In this document: positions 25,760-34,009 of the stretch, piece by piece
Layout of the letters: the number at the start of each line of letters is the position of its first letter
Numbering within the stretch: the first letter of the stretch is position 1
From: Saccharothrix sp. NRRL B-16348
GTDB lineage: Bacteria > Actinomycetota > Actinomycetes > Mycobacteriales > Pseudonocardiaceae
DNA: 64,000 nucleotides
Assembly (NCBI RefSeq): GCF_001280085.1
Contig: NZ_LGED01000192.1
Span: 1-64,000 of the forward strand
Direction: 5' to 3'
The notes under the pieces: model-generated
Seen by the model: only the letters and a program-made list of their open reading frames with translations
What the model was told of the DNA's origin: nothing
Database searches by the model: none
Made by a program: the position numbers and the translations under genes

Positions 25760-25799
25760 CCTGTGAGCCGGCTGTGCGGTCCTTGGGCGACGCCTGTGC
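25760..25799 (-). promoter_or_regulatory. Four PhoP-type heptamers before the DUF5666 operon
   Basis: Read on the minus strand: GCACAGG, GCCCAAG, GCACAGC and TCACAGG, each separated by 4 bases, so the cores recur every 11 bp (core starts 25798, 25787, 25776, 25765). The last core begins 28 bp before the ATG at 25737. The pair GCACAGC-CGGC-TCACAGG closely matches the M. tuberculosis PhoP site TCACAGC-N4-TCACAGC. Confidence 0.75.
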
Positions 25800-25814
25800 G
25801 TGCCCGCCGCGCCT

Positions 25815-25938
25815 CCGGTCGTGCCGCTTCAGCCGGGCGGCGGGCGCACCCGGTCATGCGGCTTCACTCTGGCGGCACCGACGCGTCCGGTCGTTCCGCT
25901 CCACCCCGGCGGCGCGGGCGGGTCCGGTCGTTCCGGTT
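25815..25938. repeat. Four imperfect ~36-bp-spaced repeats in the divergent promoter
   Basis: Copies starting at 25815, 25850, 25887 and 25924 share the consensus CCGGTCRTDCSGYTYCA; the first three continue to a GGCGGC about 21 bases in. Spacing is 35, 37 and 37 bp. They fill the space between the two sets of PhoP-type heptamers, and the last one runs into the first heptamer at 25938. They may be further regulator sites or a duplicated promoter segment. Confidence 0.6.
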
Positions 25939-25977
25939 CACAGGTGGTACACAGGGTCGGCACAGGTTCGGCTCAAG
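25938..25977 (+). promoter_or_regulatory. Four PhoP-type heptamers before the response regulator gene
   Basis: TCACAGG, ACACAGG, GCACAGG and GCTCAAG, each 4 bases apart (cores at 25939, 25950, 25961, 25972; exact 11-bp period). The last core begins 27 bp before the ATG at 25999. A CAGGAT that could act as -10 element lies 6 bases before the ATG, suggesting a leaderless or very short leader transcript. Predicted autoregulation of the two-component operon. Confidence 0.75.
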
Positions 25978-25998
25978 AGCCGGGTTCAGGATCGGAGC

Positions 25999-26739
25999 AT
26001 GCGCCCAGTGTCCGCTTCGGGGTCGTCCCCTGAACTCCGCCGCCCGGACGGCAGTCCGGTGCGGGTCCTCGTGGTGGACGACGAGTCCACGTTGGCCGAG
26101 CTGATGTCCATGGCGTTGCGGATGGAGCGCTGGGAGGTCCGCACCGCGCTGGACGGCACGTCCGCCGTGCGGACCGCGCGCGAGTTCCGGCCCGACGTGG
26201 TGGTGCTGGACGTGATGCTGCCCGACTTCGACGGGCTGGAGGTGCTGCGCCGGCTGCGCGCGGACCTGCCCGGCCTGCCCGTGCTGTTCCTCACCGCCAA
26301 GGACGCGGTGGAGGACCGGATCGCCGGGCTCACCGCGGGCGGCGACGACTACGTGACCAAGCCGTTCAGCCTGGAGGAGGTCGTGCTCCGGTTGCGCGGC
26401 CTGCTGCGCCGCACCGGCGTCACCGAGGCGGGCGCGGGCACCGAGCTGGTGGTCGGCGACCTGGTGCTGGACGAGGAGACGCGCGAAGTGCGCCGCGGCG
26501 GCACCGCGATCGACCTCACCGCGACCGAGTTCGAGCTGCTGCGGTTCCTGATGCGCAACCCCAAGCGGGTGCTGTCGAAGGCGCAGATCCTGGACCGGGT
26601 GTGGAGCTACGACTTCGGCGGGCAGGCCAACATCGTCGAGCTGTACATCTCCTACCTGCGCAAGAAGATCGACGCGGGCAGAACGCCCATGATCCACACG
26701 ATGCGGGGCGCGGGCTATGTCCTCAAGCCCTCTGCCTGA
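25999..26739 (+). CDS. phoP: OmpR/PhoB-family response regulator, PhoP-like
   Basis: 246 residues, the size of M. tuberculosis PhoP. The receiver domain has VRVLVVDDEST (acidic pair), VVLDVMLPD with phospho-acceptor Asp71, FLTAKDAVEDRIAGLTAGGD and DYVTKPFSLEEVV with the conserved Lys. The C-terminal winged helix has ATEFELLRFLMRNPKRVLSK, ILDRVWSYDFGG and HTMRGAGYVLKP. Conserved stretches such as GGDDYVTKPFSLEEVV and RVWSYDFGG are close to PhoP. The ATG at 25999 is placed by the repeat geometry and a CGGAG just upstream. It overlaps the kinase gene by 23 bp. The name follows similarity plus the PhoP-like DNA repeats; TcrX/TrcR-like orthology is not excluded. Confidence 0.85.
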   Translation: MRPVSASGSSPELRRPDGSPVRVLVVDDESTLAELMSMALRMERWEVRTALDGTSAVRTAREFRPDVVVLDVMLPDFDGLEVLRRLRADLPGLPVLFLTAKDAVEDRIAGLTAGGDDYVTKPFSLEEVVLRLRGLLRRTGVTEAGAGTELVVGDLVLDEETREVRRGGTAIDLTATEFELLRFLMRNPKRVLSKAQILDRVWSYDFGGQANIVELYISYLRKKIDAGRTPMIHTMRGAGYVLKPSA

Positions 26740-28180
26740 ACACGGGTCGCGGACCTGGAGTTGGCCGCTGCGGACCAAGCTGGTGGCCGCCCAGGTGGTC
26801 CTGCTGGCGGTCGTGTGCGCGATCATCGGCGTGGCGACCGGGCTCGCGCTGCGGGACACCATGGTCGCCCGGTTGGACGACCAGCTGGTCGACGCCTCGA
26901 TCAAGGTGCGGCGGGACGTCCCGCCGCCGCCGATGCCGGGCCGGTTCGCCAACCCGCTGGACGGCCCCGGGTTCGGGCCGGGCACGCTGGTGCTGATCAA
27001 GCAGCCCGACGGCGGCACCAACGCCGAGCGGATCGCCCGGGACAGCGGTGACCGGACCAGGCTGTCGACCGACGTGGCGGCGCGGGCCGAGGCCGTGCCC
27101 GCGGACGGCAAGCCGCGCACCGTGTGGCTGGGCGAGGAGCTGGGCGACCACCGGATGATCGCGACGACCACGCCGCTCGGCGCGGTGGTGATCACCGGGC
27201 TGCCGATGGCCGACGTCGACAGCACGGTGTCGCGGATGGGCTGGACCGTCGGCGGCGTGGCGCTGGCCGGGTTGATCGCGGTGAGCCTGGCGGGCGCGCT
27301 GATCGTGCGCCGCACGCTGCGCCCGCTGGAACGGGTGGCCGCGACCGCGAGCCGGGTCGCCGAGCTGCCGCTGCACGAGGGCGAGGTCGCGCTGGCCGAA
27401 CGGGTGCCCGACGAGTACGCCGACCCCGACACCGAGGTCGGCCAGGTCGGTCTCGCGCTGAACCGGATGATCGGCCACGTCGGCAGCGCGTTGGAGGCAC
27501 GGCACGCCAGCGAGACCAGGGTGCGGCAGTTCGTCGCCGACGCGAGCCACGAGCTGCGCACACCACTCACCGCGATCCGCGGCTACGCCGAGCTGACCCG
27601 CCGCTCGTCCGAGGAGGTGCCGCCCCAGATCGCGCACGCGATGCGGCGGGTGGAGTCCGAGGCGGTGCGGATGACGTCGCTGGTCGAGGACCTGCTGTTG
27701 CTGGCGCGGCTCGACGCGGGGCGTCCGCTGGCCCGTGAGCCGGTCGAGCTGTCGCGGCTGGTGGTCGACACGGTCAGCGACGCCCGGATCGCCGGGCCCG
27801 ACCACGAGTGGCGGCTGGAGCTGCCGCCCGACGCCGTCCAGGTGGCCGGTGACGCGCACAAGCTCCACCAGGTGCTGGCGAACCTGCTGTCCAACGCGCG
27901 CACGCACACGCCGCCCGGCACGACGGTCACCACGTCGCTGTCCACTGTGGAGGGCGGGGTGCGGTTGGCGGTGAGCGACGACGGTCCCGGCATCCCCGCC
28001 GGGTTGCAGGGCGAGGTGTTCGAGCGGTTCAGCCGGGGCGACACGTCGCGGTCGCGCGCCGCGGGCAGCACCGGGCTGGGCCTGTCGATCGTGGCCGCCG
28101 TCGTGGCCTCGCACCACGGGTCCGTGCGGCTGGCCAGCAGGCCGGGCCGGACCACGTTCACCGTGCACCTGCCGCGCTGA
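26717..28180 (+). CDS. phoR: Sensor histidine kinase, PhoR-like
   Basis: 487 residues: membrane helix at about 20-40 (LVAAQVVLLAVVCAIIGVAT), an extracytoplasmic domain of about 130 residues rich in Asp/Pro/Arg (about 42-170), a second helix near 175-195, a HAMP linker, the HisKA domain with FVADASHELRTPLTAIRG (His278), and HATPase_c with NLLSNARTH, VSDDGPGIP and STGLGLSIV. It should autophosphorylate and pass phosphate to the adjacent regulator. The ATG at 26717 lies inside the regulator's 3' end, so coupling is expected. The stimulus is unknown. Confidence 0.92.
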   Translation: MSSSPLPEHGSRTWSWPLRTKLVAAQVVLLAVVCAIIGVATGLALRDTMVARLDDQLVDASIKVRRDVPPPPMPGRFANPLDGPGFGPGTLVLIKQPDGGTNAERIARDSGDRTRLSTDVAARAEAVPADGKPRTVWLGEELGDHRMIATTTPLGAVVITGLPMADVDSTVSRMGWTVGGVALAGLIAVSLAGALIVRRTLRPLERVAATASRVAELPLHEGEVALAERVPDEYADPDTEVGQVGLALNRMIGHVGSALEARHASETRVRQFVADASHELRTPLTAIRGYAELTRRSSEEVPPQIAHAMRRVESEAVRMTSLVEDLLLLARLDAGRPLAREPVELSRLVVDTVSDARIAGPDHEWRLELPPDAVQVAGDAHKLHQVLANLLSNARTHTPPGTTVTTSLSTVEGGVRLAVSDDGPGIPAGLQGEVFERFSRGDTSRSRAAGSTGLGLSIVAAVVASHHGSVRLASRPGRTTFTVHLPR

Positions 28181-28184
28181 TCTC

Positions 28185-28224
28185 CCACAGCCGGCTCACA
28201 GGCCGCGCACAAGGACCGCCCAGG
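28185..28224 (+). promoter_or_regulatory. Four PhoP-type heptamers before the first GT39-type gene
   Basis: CCACAGC, TCACAGG, GCACAAG and GCCCAGG, each 4 bases apart (cores at 28186, 28197, 28208, 28219). The last core begins 28 bp before the ATG at 28247, the same geometry as in the other three promoters. CAGGCT, 7 bases before the ATG, could be a -10 element. No Shine-Dalgarno sequence is visible, consistent with a leaderless mRNA. Confidence 0.75.
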
Positions 28225-28246
28225 GTCCGCCGACAGGCTCGACCCC

Positions 28247-30037
28247 ATGCGAGCGAGACTCCCCCTGTTGCTGCTGTTGACCGGAACGGCGGTGCTGTAC
28301 CTGTGGCGGTTGGGCGACTCCGGTTGGGCCAACGCCTACTACTCCGCCGCCGCCCAGGCAGGCGCCGAGAGCTGGCACGCGTGGTTCTTCGGCGCGACCG
28401 ACCCGGCCGGCGCGATCACCGTCGACAAGACACCCGCGGCGACCTGGGTGATGGGGTTGTCGGCCCGGCTGTTCGGCGTCAACGCCTGGAGCATCCTGGT
28501 GCCGCAGGCGTTGATGGGCGTGGCGAGCGTGTGGCTGCTGCACGCGGCGGTGCGCCGCGCGGCCGGTGAGGCCGCCGGGCTGATCGCGGGCGCGGTGCTG
28601 GCGTTGACGCCGGTGGCGGTGCTGATGTTCCGGTTCAACAACCCGGACGCGCTGATGGTGCTGCTGCTCGTCGCGGGCGCGTACGGCACGGTCCGGGCGA
28701 CGGAGAAGGCGTCCGTGCGGTGGCTCGTGTTGGCCGGTGCCGCGGTGGGCTTCGCGTTCCTGGCCAAGATGCTCCAGGCGTTCCTGGTGCTGCCCGCGTT
28801 CGGGTTGGTGTACCTGGCGTTCGCTCCGGCCGCGCTGTCGCGCAAGGCGTGGCACCTGGCGGCGGCGCTGGGCGCGGTGGTCGTCGCCGGCGGCTGGTGG
28901 GTGCTGGCGGTCGAGCTGGTGCCCGCCGGGTCGCGGCCCTACATCGGCGGGTCGCAGGGGAACAGCGTGCTGGAGCTGGCGCTGGGCTACAACGGTCTCG
29001 GCCGGTTGACCGGTGAGGAGATCGGCAGCGTCGGCGGCGGCGGGTGGGGTTCGAGCGGGTGGGCCAGGCTGCTCGGCGACGAGATGGGTGGTCAGATCGC
29101 CTGGCTGCTGCCGACCGCGCTCGTGCTGCTCGCCGCCGGGTGGTGGGCCGGGCGCGAGAGCGAGCGGATCGGGCTCGCGCTATGGGGCGGTTGGCTGCTG
29201 GTCACCGCCGTGGTGTTCAGCTTCATGAACGGCATCATCCACGCCTACTACACGGTGGCGCTGGCGCCCGCGATCGGCGCGTTGACCGGGATCGGCGCGG
29301 TCGCGTTGTGGCGCAGGCGGCAGGAACCCGCCGCGGCTGCGGCGCTGTCCGGCGCGCTGGCCGTGACCGCGTTGCAGTGCTACCTGCTGCTGCTGGACTG
29401 GTCCACGCCGCTGGCCGCGGTCGTGCTGGTCGTCGGCCTGATCGGCGCGGTGGGGCTGTTCCTCGCCGCGTCCGCGCCCGCCGCCGTGGTCGTGCCGGTC
29501 GCCGTCGTCGCCACGCTGCTCGGTCCGGGCGCCTACTCCGTGGCCACCGCCGCGACACCGCACTCCGGCGCGATCCCGAGCGCCGGTCCCGCGTTGACGA
29601 ACCGGCCCGGCGGGCTGGTGCTCCTCGGGCCGGGCGGCGCCACGAACACCGTGCGCGGCGGTGGCGGGATGGGCGGGCTGCTCCACGCGCCGACGCCCGG
29701 TGACGCGCTGGTGGCGTTGTTGCGGGACAACGAGGGCTTCACCTGGGCGGCGGCGGCCGCGGGCTCCAACAACGCGGCGGGCTACCAGCTCGGCAGCGGT
29801 GAGCCGGTGATGGCCGTCGGCGGGTTCAACGGCACCGATCCCGCGCCCACGCTGGAGCAGTTCCAGGAGCTGGTCCGAAGTGGACGGATCCACTACTTCC
29901 TCGGCGGCGCCATGATGCCCGCGGAGACGGGCAGCGACGCGTCGCAACGGATCGCCGAGTGGGTGGCGGACACGTTCACCGCGACGACCGTCGACGACGT
30001 CGACGTCTACGACCTCACAGCCGGCGCACAGCGATGA
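28247..30037 (+). CDS. GT39/ArnT-type integral membrane glycosyltransferase (paralogue 1)
   Basis: A 596-residue polytopic protein of the PMT_2/ArnT type (YkcB-like), which uses polyprenyl-phosphate sugars on the outer face of the membrane. Features: first helix, then WANAYYSAAAQAGAESWHAW and ITVDKTPAATWVMGL in the first outer loop (the acidic catalytic region of GT-C enzymes), about 11-12 helices, and a C-terminal extracytoplasmic domain (about 440-596) with YQLGSGEPVMAVGGFNGTDP and HYFLGGAMMP. It is paralogous to the gene at 31314. The start is set by the regulatory repeats and the first charged residues MRARLP. Acceptor and sugar are unknown. Confidence 0.85.
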   Translation: MRARLPLLLLLTGTAVLYLWRLGDSGWANAYYSAAAQAGAESWHAWFFGATDPAGAITVDKTPAATWVMGLSARLFGVNAWSILVPQALMGVASVWLLHAAVRRAAGEAAGLIAGAVLALTPVAVLMFRFNNPDALMVLLLVAGAYGTVRATEKASVRWLVLAGAAVGFAFLAKMLQAFLVLPAFGLVYLAFAPAALSRKAWHLAAALGAVVVAGGWWVLAVELVPAGSRPYIGGSQGNSVLELALGYNGLGRLTGEEIGSVGGGGWGSSGWARLLGDEMGGQIAWLLPTALVLLAAGWWAGRESERIGLALWGGWLLVTAVVFSFMNGIIHAYYTVALAPAIGALTGIGAVALWRRRQEPAAAAALSGALAVTALQCYLLLLDWSTPLAAVVLVVGLIGAVGLFLAASAPAAVVVPVAVVATLLGPGAYSVATAATPHSGAIPSAGPALTNRPGGLVLLGPGGATNTVRGGGGMGGLLHAPTPGDALVALLRDNEGFTWAAAAAGSNNAAGYQLGSGEPVMAVGGFNGTDPAPTLEQFQELVRSGRIHYFLGGAMMPAETGSDASQRIAEWVADTFTATTVDDVDVYDLTAGAQR

Positions 30038-30054
30038 CACACGAGCCGCCCAGC
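30015..30054 (+). promoter_or_regulatory. Four PhoP-type heptamers before the GT2-GtrA gene, overlapping the upstream gene's 3' end
   Basis: TCACAGC, GCACAGC, ACACACG and GCCCAGC, each 4 bases apart (cores at 30016, 30027, 30038, 30049). The last core begins 27 bp before the ATG at 30076. The first two heptamers lie inside the last codons of the upstream glycosyltransferase gene, so the site may give the downstream genes their own promoter within the operon. Confidence 0.65.
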
Positions 30055-30075
30055 CAAGCGCCCGAGGGTGATCTC

Positions 30076-31284
30076 ATGACCACGCTCACGACGACCACCG
30101 TGCTCGACGTGGTGGTGCCCGTGCACAACGAAGAACGCGACCTCGCGCCCTGCGTGCGCAAGCTGCACGCCGACCTCAAGCAGACGTTCCCCTACACGTT
30201 CCGGATCACCATCGCGAACAACGCGAGCACGGACGGCACGCGTGCCGTCGCCGACGAGCTGGCCCGCGAGCTGCCCGACGTGACCGCGGTGCACTTGGCG
30301 GAGAAGGGACGCGGCCGGGCGCTGAAGGCGGTGTGGACCGCGTCGGACGCCGCCGTGCTGGCGTACATGGACGTGGACCTGTCCACCGACCTGGCCGCCC
30401 TCGCGCCGCTGGTGGCGTCGTTGATCTCGGGGCACTCGGACCTGGCGATCGGCAGCAGGCTGGCGCGCGGGGCGCGGGTGGTGCGCGGGCCGAAGCGCGA
30501 GTTCATCTCCCGCTGCTACAACCTGATCCTGCGCGGCGCACTCGCGACCCGGTTCACCGACGCGCAGTGCGGGTTCAAGGCGATCCGGGCCGACGTCGCC
30601 CGGCGGCTGCTGCCGCACGTCGAGGACACCGGGTGGTTCTTCGACACCGAGCTGCTGGTGCTCGCCGAACGGGCCGGCGCGCGGATCCACGAGGTGCCGG
30701 TGGACTGGGTGGACGACCCGGACAGCCGGGTGGACATCGTGTCGACCGCCGTGGCCGACCTGAAGGGCGTCGCCCGGGTGGCCCGCGGACTGGTGAGCGG
30801 GCGCATCCCGATCGGCGAACTCCGCGCGCAGCTGGGGAGGGAGCCGTTGGAACCGCAGACGCCGGGCGTGCCCGCCGGGTTGTTCAGGCAGCTGGTCCGG
30901 TTCGCCGCGGTCGGCGTGGTCAGCACGCTGGCCTACCTGCTGCTGTTCGTGTCGCTGCGCGGCGGGCTCGGCGCGCAGGGCGCGAACCTGGTGGCGCTGC
31001 TGGTCACCGCCATCGCCAACACCGCGGCCAACCGCCGGTTCACGTTCGGCGTGCGCGGTCGGCGCGGCGCGGGCCGCCACCAGTTCGAGGGCCTGCTCGT
31101 GTTCGGCCTCGGCCTCGCGCTGACCAGCGGGTCGCTGGCCCTGCTGCACCTGTTCGCCGCACCCGGCGGCCCGGCCGAGCTGGTCGCGGTCGTCGGGGCC
31201 AACCTCCTCGCCACCGTGCTGCGCTTCCTGTTGCTGCGCAACTGGGTCTTCCGACCGCGCCGCGCCGCGGAGACCGCTTCATGA
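30076..31284 (+). CDS. Bifunctional GT2 glycosyltransferase / GtrA membrane protein
   Basis: 402 residues in two parts. Residues 1-250 are a DPM1/YkcC-like GT2 domain: VLDVVVPVHNEERDL, NNASTDGTRAVAD, AVLAYMDVDLSTDLAAL (DxD) and TDAQCGFKAIRADVA, a polyprenyl-phosphate sugar synthase signature. Residues about 270-395 are a four-helix GtrA domain (LVRFAAVGVVSTLAYLLLFV, NTAANRRFTFGVRG), thought to flip or present the lipid-linked sugar. It would supply the sugar-phospholipid used by the two GT39-type enzymes around it. The ATG at 30076 has GAGGGTG upstream; an in-frame ATG at 30034 overlaps the previous stop and is an alternative. Confidence 0.9.
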   Translation: MTTLTTTTVLDVVVPVHNEERDLAPCVRKLHADLKQTFPYTFRITIANNASTDGTRAVADELARELPDVTAVHLAEKGRGRALKAVWTASDAAVLAYMDVDLSTDLAALAPLVASLISGHSDLAIGSRLARGARVVRGPKREFISRCYNLILRGALATRFTDAQCGFKAIRADVARRLLPHVEDTGWFFDTELLVLAERAGARIHEVPVDWVDDPDSRVDIVSTAVADLKGVARVARGLVSGRIPIGELRAQLGREPLEPQTPGVPAGLFRQLVRFAAVGVVSTLAYLLLFVSLRGGLGAQGANLVALLVTAIANTAANRRFTFGVRGRRGAGRHQFEGLLVFGLGLALTSGSLALLHLFAAPGGPAELVAVVGANLLATVLRFLLLRNWVFRPRRAAETAS

Positions 31285-31313
31285 CCACACCGTCGACCCT
31301 AGGGAACCCTTCC

Positions 31314-33125
31314 ATGACCACCGCAACCCTGACGGCGCCGGCACCCACCGCGGAGGCGCCGCCGCCGGGCCGGAACTGGACCACGCCCGCGCTGGTCGTG
31401 CTGCTGGCCGGCACGGCGGTGCTGTACCTGTGGAACATCACCGCGTCCGGTTGGGGCAACGGCTACTACGCCGCCGCCACCCAGGCCGGCGCCCAGAGCT
31501 GGACGGCGTGGCTGTTCGGCGGTCTGGACGCCGGCGGCGTGATCACGGTCGACAAACCGCCCGCGGCGCTGTGGGTGAGCGGGTTGTTCGCCCGCGTCTT
31601 CGGGTTCTCCAGCTGGACCGTGCTGGCGCCGCAGGCCATCGAGGGCGTGCTGGCCGTGTGGTTGTTGTACGCCACGGTGAAGCGCACGTCCGGCGCGGTG
31701 GCCGGGCTGGTCGCGGGCGCAGCGCTCGCGGTGACGCCGGTGGCCGTGCTGATGTTCCGGTTCAACCTGCCGGACGCGTTGCTGGTGCTGCTGATGGTCG
31801 CCGGCGCCTACTGCACGGTGCGCGCGGTGGAGAAGGGGTCCGGCTGGTGGCTCGCGCTGGCGGGCGTCGCGATCGGGTTCGCGTTCCTGGCCAAGATGGG
31901 GCAGGCGTTGCTGGTGCTGCCCGCGTTCACCGCCGCCTACCTGCTCGCCGCGCCGACCACGCTGCTCAAGCGGTTCCTGCACCTGCTCGGCGCGGGTCTC
32001 GCCGTGGTCGTGTCCGCCGGGTGGTTCATCGCGCTGGTCGAGCTGTGGCCGAGCGCGTCGCGCCCGTACATCGGCGGGTCGGACAACGACTCGCTGTGGG
32101 AGTTGGCCATGGGCTACAACGGCCTCGGCCGGATCTTCGGTGGCCGCGGCGGCGGTGGCGGCGGTGTCATCGCGGGCGGCGGCAACGCCAACCTCGGCTT
32201 CGGCGGCGAGACCGGCATCGGCCGGTTGTTCGGCGCGAGCATGGGCGCCGAGATCTCCTGGCTGCTCCCGGCCGCCCTCATCGGGATGGTGGCGGGACTG
32301 TGGTTCACGCGCCGGCTGCGGCGCACCGACCGGACGCGCGCGGCCCTGGTCATGTGGGGCCTGTGGGTGCTGGGCAACGGGATCGTGTTCAGCTTCATGA
32401 GCGGCATCACGCACCCCTACTACACCGTCGCCGTCGCGCCGGGCGTCGCCGCGCTCGTCGCCATCGCCGGCCGGGAGCTGTGGCGTGGCCGCAAGCACCT
32501 GCCGGTGCGCGTCGCGCTGGCGACGATGGTCGCCGCCGCCGGGTTCTGGGGCTTCGCGCTGCTCCAGCGGTTCGGCGAGTGGCTGCCCGCGCTGCGCTGG
32601 GTCGTGGCGGTGCTGACCGTGCTGGTGGCGACGGCGGTCGTGATGGGCGTGCGCCGGATGGCCGCGCTCGCGCTGACCACTTCGGTGCTGTCCACCGCGG
32701 CGTTCGGCGTGGCCACCGCCGCCACACCGCACGCCGGTTCCATCCCGATGTCCGGTCCGCCTTCCTACGCGGGCGACGACAGCATGGGCGGACCGATGGG
32801 CGAGACGTCCCCCGAGCTGACCGACCTGCTGAAGGCCACCACCGGCACGTGGGCGGCGGCGACGGTGAGCGCGCAGGGCGCGGCGAACCTGTCGCTGGAC
32901 TCGGGCAAGGCCGTGATCGGCATCGGCGGCTGGAGCGGCGGCGACCCCGCGCCCACGCTGGACGAGTTCCGGCAGTACGTGGCGGACGGCCGGATCGGCT
33001 ACTTCGTCTCCGGCGGCGGCATGGGCGGCGGAGGACCGCGCGGCGACAACGAGATCAGCGAGTGGGTCGCGGCGAACTACGAGGCCGTGACGATCGGCGG
33101 GTCGACGGTCTACAAGCTCGGCTGA
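31314..33125 (+). CDS. GT39/ArnT-type integral membrane glycosyltransferase (paralogue 2)
   Basis: A 603-residue paralogue of the gene at 28247: GWGNGYYAAATQAGAQSWTAW, ITVDKPPAALWVSGLFARVFG, MFRFNLPDALLVLLMVAGAY and YTVAVAPGVAALVAI, about 11-12 helices, and the same C-terminal domain (AVIGIGGWSGGDPAP, IGYFVSGGGMGGG). It differs by a Gly-rich insertion near residues 280-305 (FGGRGGGGGGV). ATG 31314 has AGGGAA 8 bases upstream; ATG 31281, overlapping the GT2-GtrA stop as ATGA, would add 11 residues. Its 3' end overlaps the convergent SGNH gene by 16 bp. Two GT39-like enzymes with one sugar-donor enzyme suggest modification of two acceptors. Confidence 0.85.
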   Translation: MTTATLTAPAPTAEAPPPGRNWTTPALVVLLAGTAVLYLWNITASGWGNGYYAAATQAGAQSWTAWLFGGLDAGGVITVDKPPAALWVSGLFARVFGFSSWTVLAPQAIEGVLAVWLLYATVKRTSGAVAGLVAGAALAVTPVAVLMFRFNLPDALLVLLMVAGAYCTVRAVEKGSGWWLALAGVAIGFAFLAKMGQALLVLPAFTAAYLLAAPTTLLKRFLHLLGAGLAVVVSAGWFIALVELWPSASRPYIGGSDNDSLWELAMGYNGLGRIFGGRGGGGGGVIAGGGNANLGFGGETGIGRLFGASMGAEISWLLPAALIGMVAGLWFTRRLRRTDRTRAALVMWGLWVLGNGIVFSFMSGITHPYYTVAVAPGVAALVAIAGRELWRGRKHLPVRVALATMVAAAGFWGFALLQRFGEWLPALRWVVAVLTVLVATAVVMGVRRMAALALTTSVLSTAAFGVATAATPHAGSIPMSGPPSYAGDDSMGGPMGETSPELTDLLKATTGTWAAATVSAQGAANLSLDSGKAVIGIGGWSGGDPAPTLDEFRQYVADGRIGYFVSGGGMGGGGPRGDNEISEWVAANYEAVTIGGSTVYKLG

Positions 33126-33958
33126 CGCCACCCGGGCGGGGCGGTGGTCGTCGCGGCCACCGCCTCCGTCCCGGCCGGGTCGACGACGTGGCGCGGCGGC
33201 TCCGGCAGGCCGGCCCACGAGCGGTACATGATGGTGGCCGCGTACGGGACCAGGTCGCGGCCGCGGCGCCAGAGCCACGGGACCCCCTTCACCACCAACC
33301 ACCCCACGTGGTGCAGCGGCGTCACCTTGAGCCCGCCCGTGCAGGTCAGGGACACCCGGCCCGGCACCTCGCACCCGGCCAACGCCAACCGCGCCGCGAA
33401 CGCCGCCGCCAGCCGCCGGTGCCCCGACTCCGACGGGTGCAGCCGGTCGACCGCCCACGTCTCCAGCGAGTACGCGCCCTCCATCAGGTCCAGGTCGACG
33501 CACTGCACCCCGTGCCGCCGCACGACCGCGTCGATGATCCCGTTCAGCTCGGCGATCCGCGCCCGCAACGCCCGCCGCAACGCGCCCGGCAACCGGAACA
33601 CCCGGCTGTGGTCGTGGAATCGCACCGTGACGACGGCGGAACCGGCCGAGACCAGCGCGCCCACGATCGCGTCCAGGTCGACGTGCAGCCGCCGTGCGTC
33701 GAAGTCGGACCGCAACGTGTCGTTCATGCCCACCAGCAGCACGGCGGCGTCCGGCCGCGCGGGCAGGGCCTTCGGCAGCTGCTCGTGCCGCACCGACACC
33801 ACCCGCGCACCCGTGAACGAGACGTTCAGGTACCGCGCGTGCGGCAGCGCCGCCGCGAGCAGCGGGCCGACGCCACGCCACCCACCGGGCACGGGATCGC
33901 CCACGCCCACCGTCGTCGAGTCACCGAGGACCACCAGGCTGCGCACCGTCTTGGCCAC
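33110..33958 (-). CDS. SGNH/GDSL-fold hydrolase
   Basis: A 282-residue protein with the SGNH blocks: I, SLVVLGDSTTVGVGD (nucleophile Ser); III, LLVGMNDTLRSDF (Asn); V, VDRLHPSESGHRRLA (Asp and His). Block II (NVSFTGARV) has the usual Gly. No signal peptide is evident, so it is probably cytosolic. These enzymes are esterases, lipases or acyl/acetyl-transferases; the substrate is not readable. The C-terminal 80 residues (TPLHHVGWLVVKGVPWLWRR) are an extension often found in actinobacterial members. It converges on the GT39-type gene. Confidence 0.88.
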   Translation of the reverse strand: MAKTVRSLVVLGDSTTVGVGDPVPGGWRGVGPLLAAALPHARYLNVSFTGARVVSVRHEQLPKALPARPDAAVLLVGMNDTLRSDFDARRLHVDLDAIVGALVSAGSAVVTVRFHDHSRVFRLPGALRRALRARIAELNGIIDAVVRRHGVQCVDLDLMEGAYSLETWAVDRLHPSESGHRRLAAAFAARLALAGCEVPGRVSLTCTGGLKVTPLHHVGWLVVKGVPWLWRRGRDLVPYAATIMYRSWAGLPEPPRHVVDPAGTEAVAATTTAPPGWRQPSL

Positions 33959-34009
33959 ACCGGAACGATCGCGCAGCCACGTGACGGGCCGAGAACGAAC
34001 AGCGGAACG

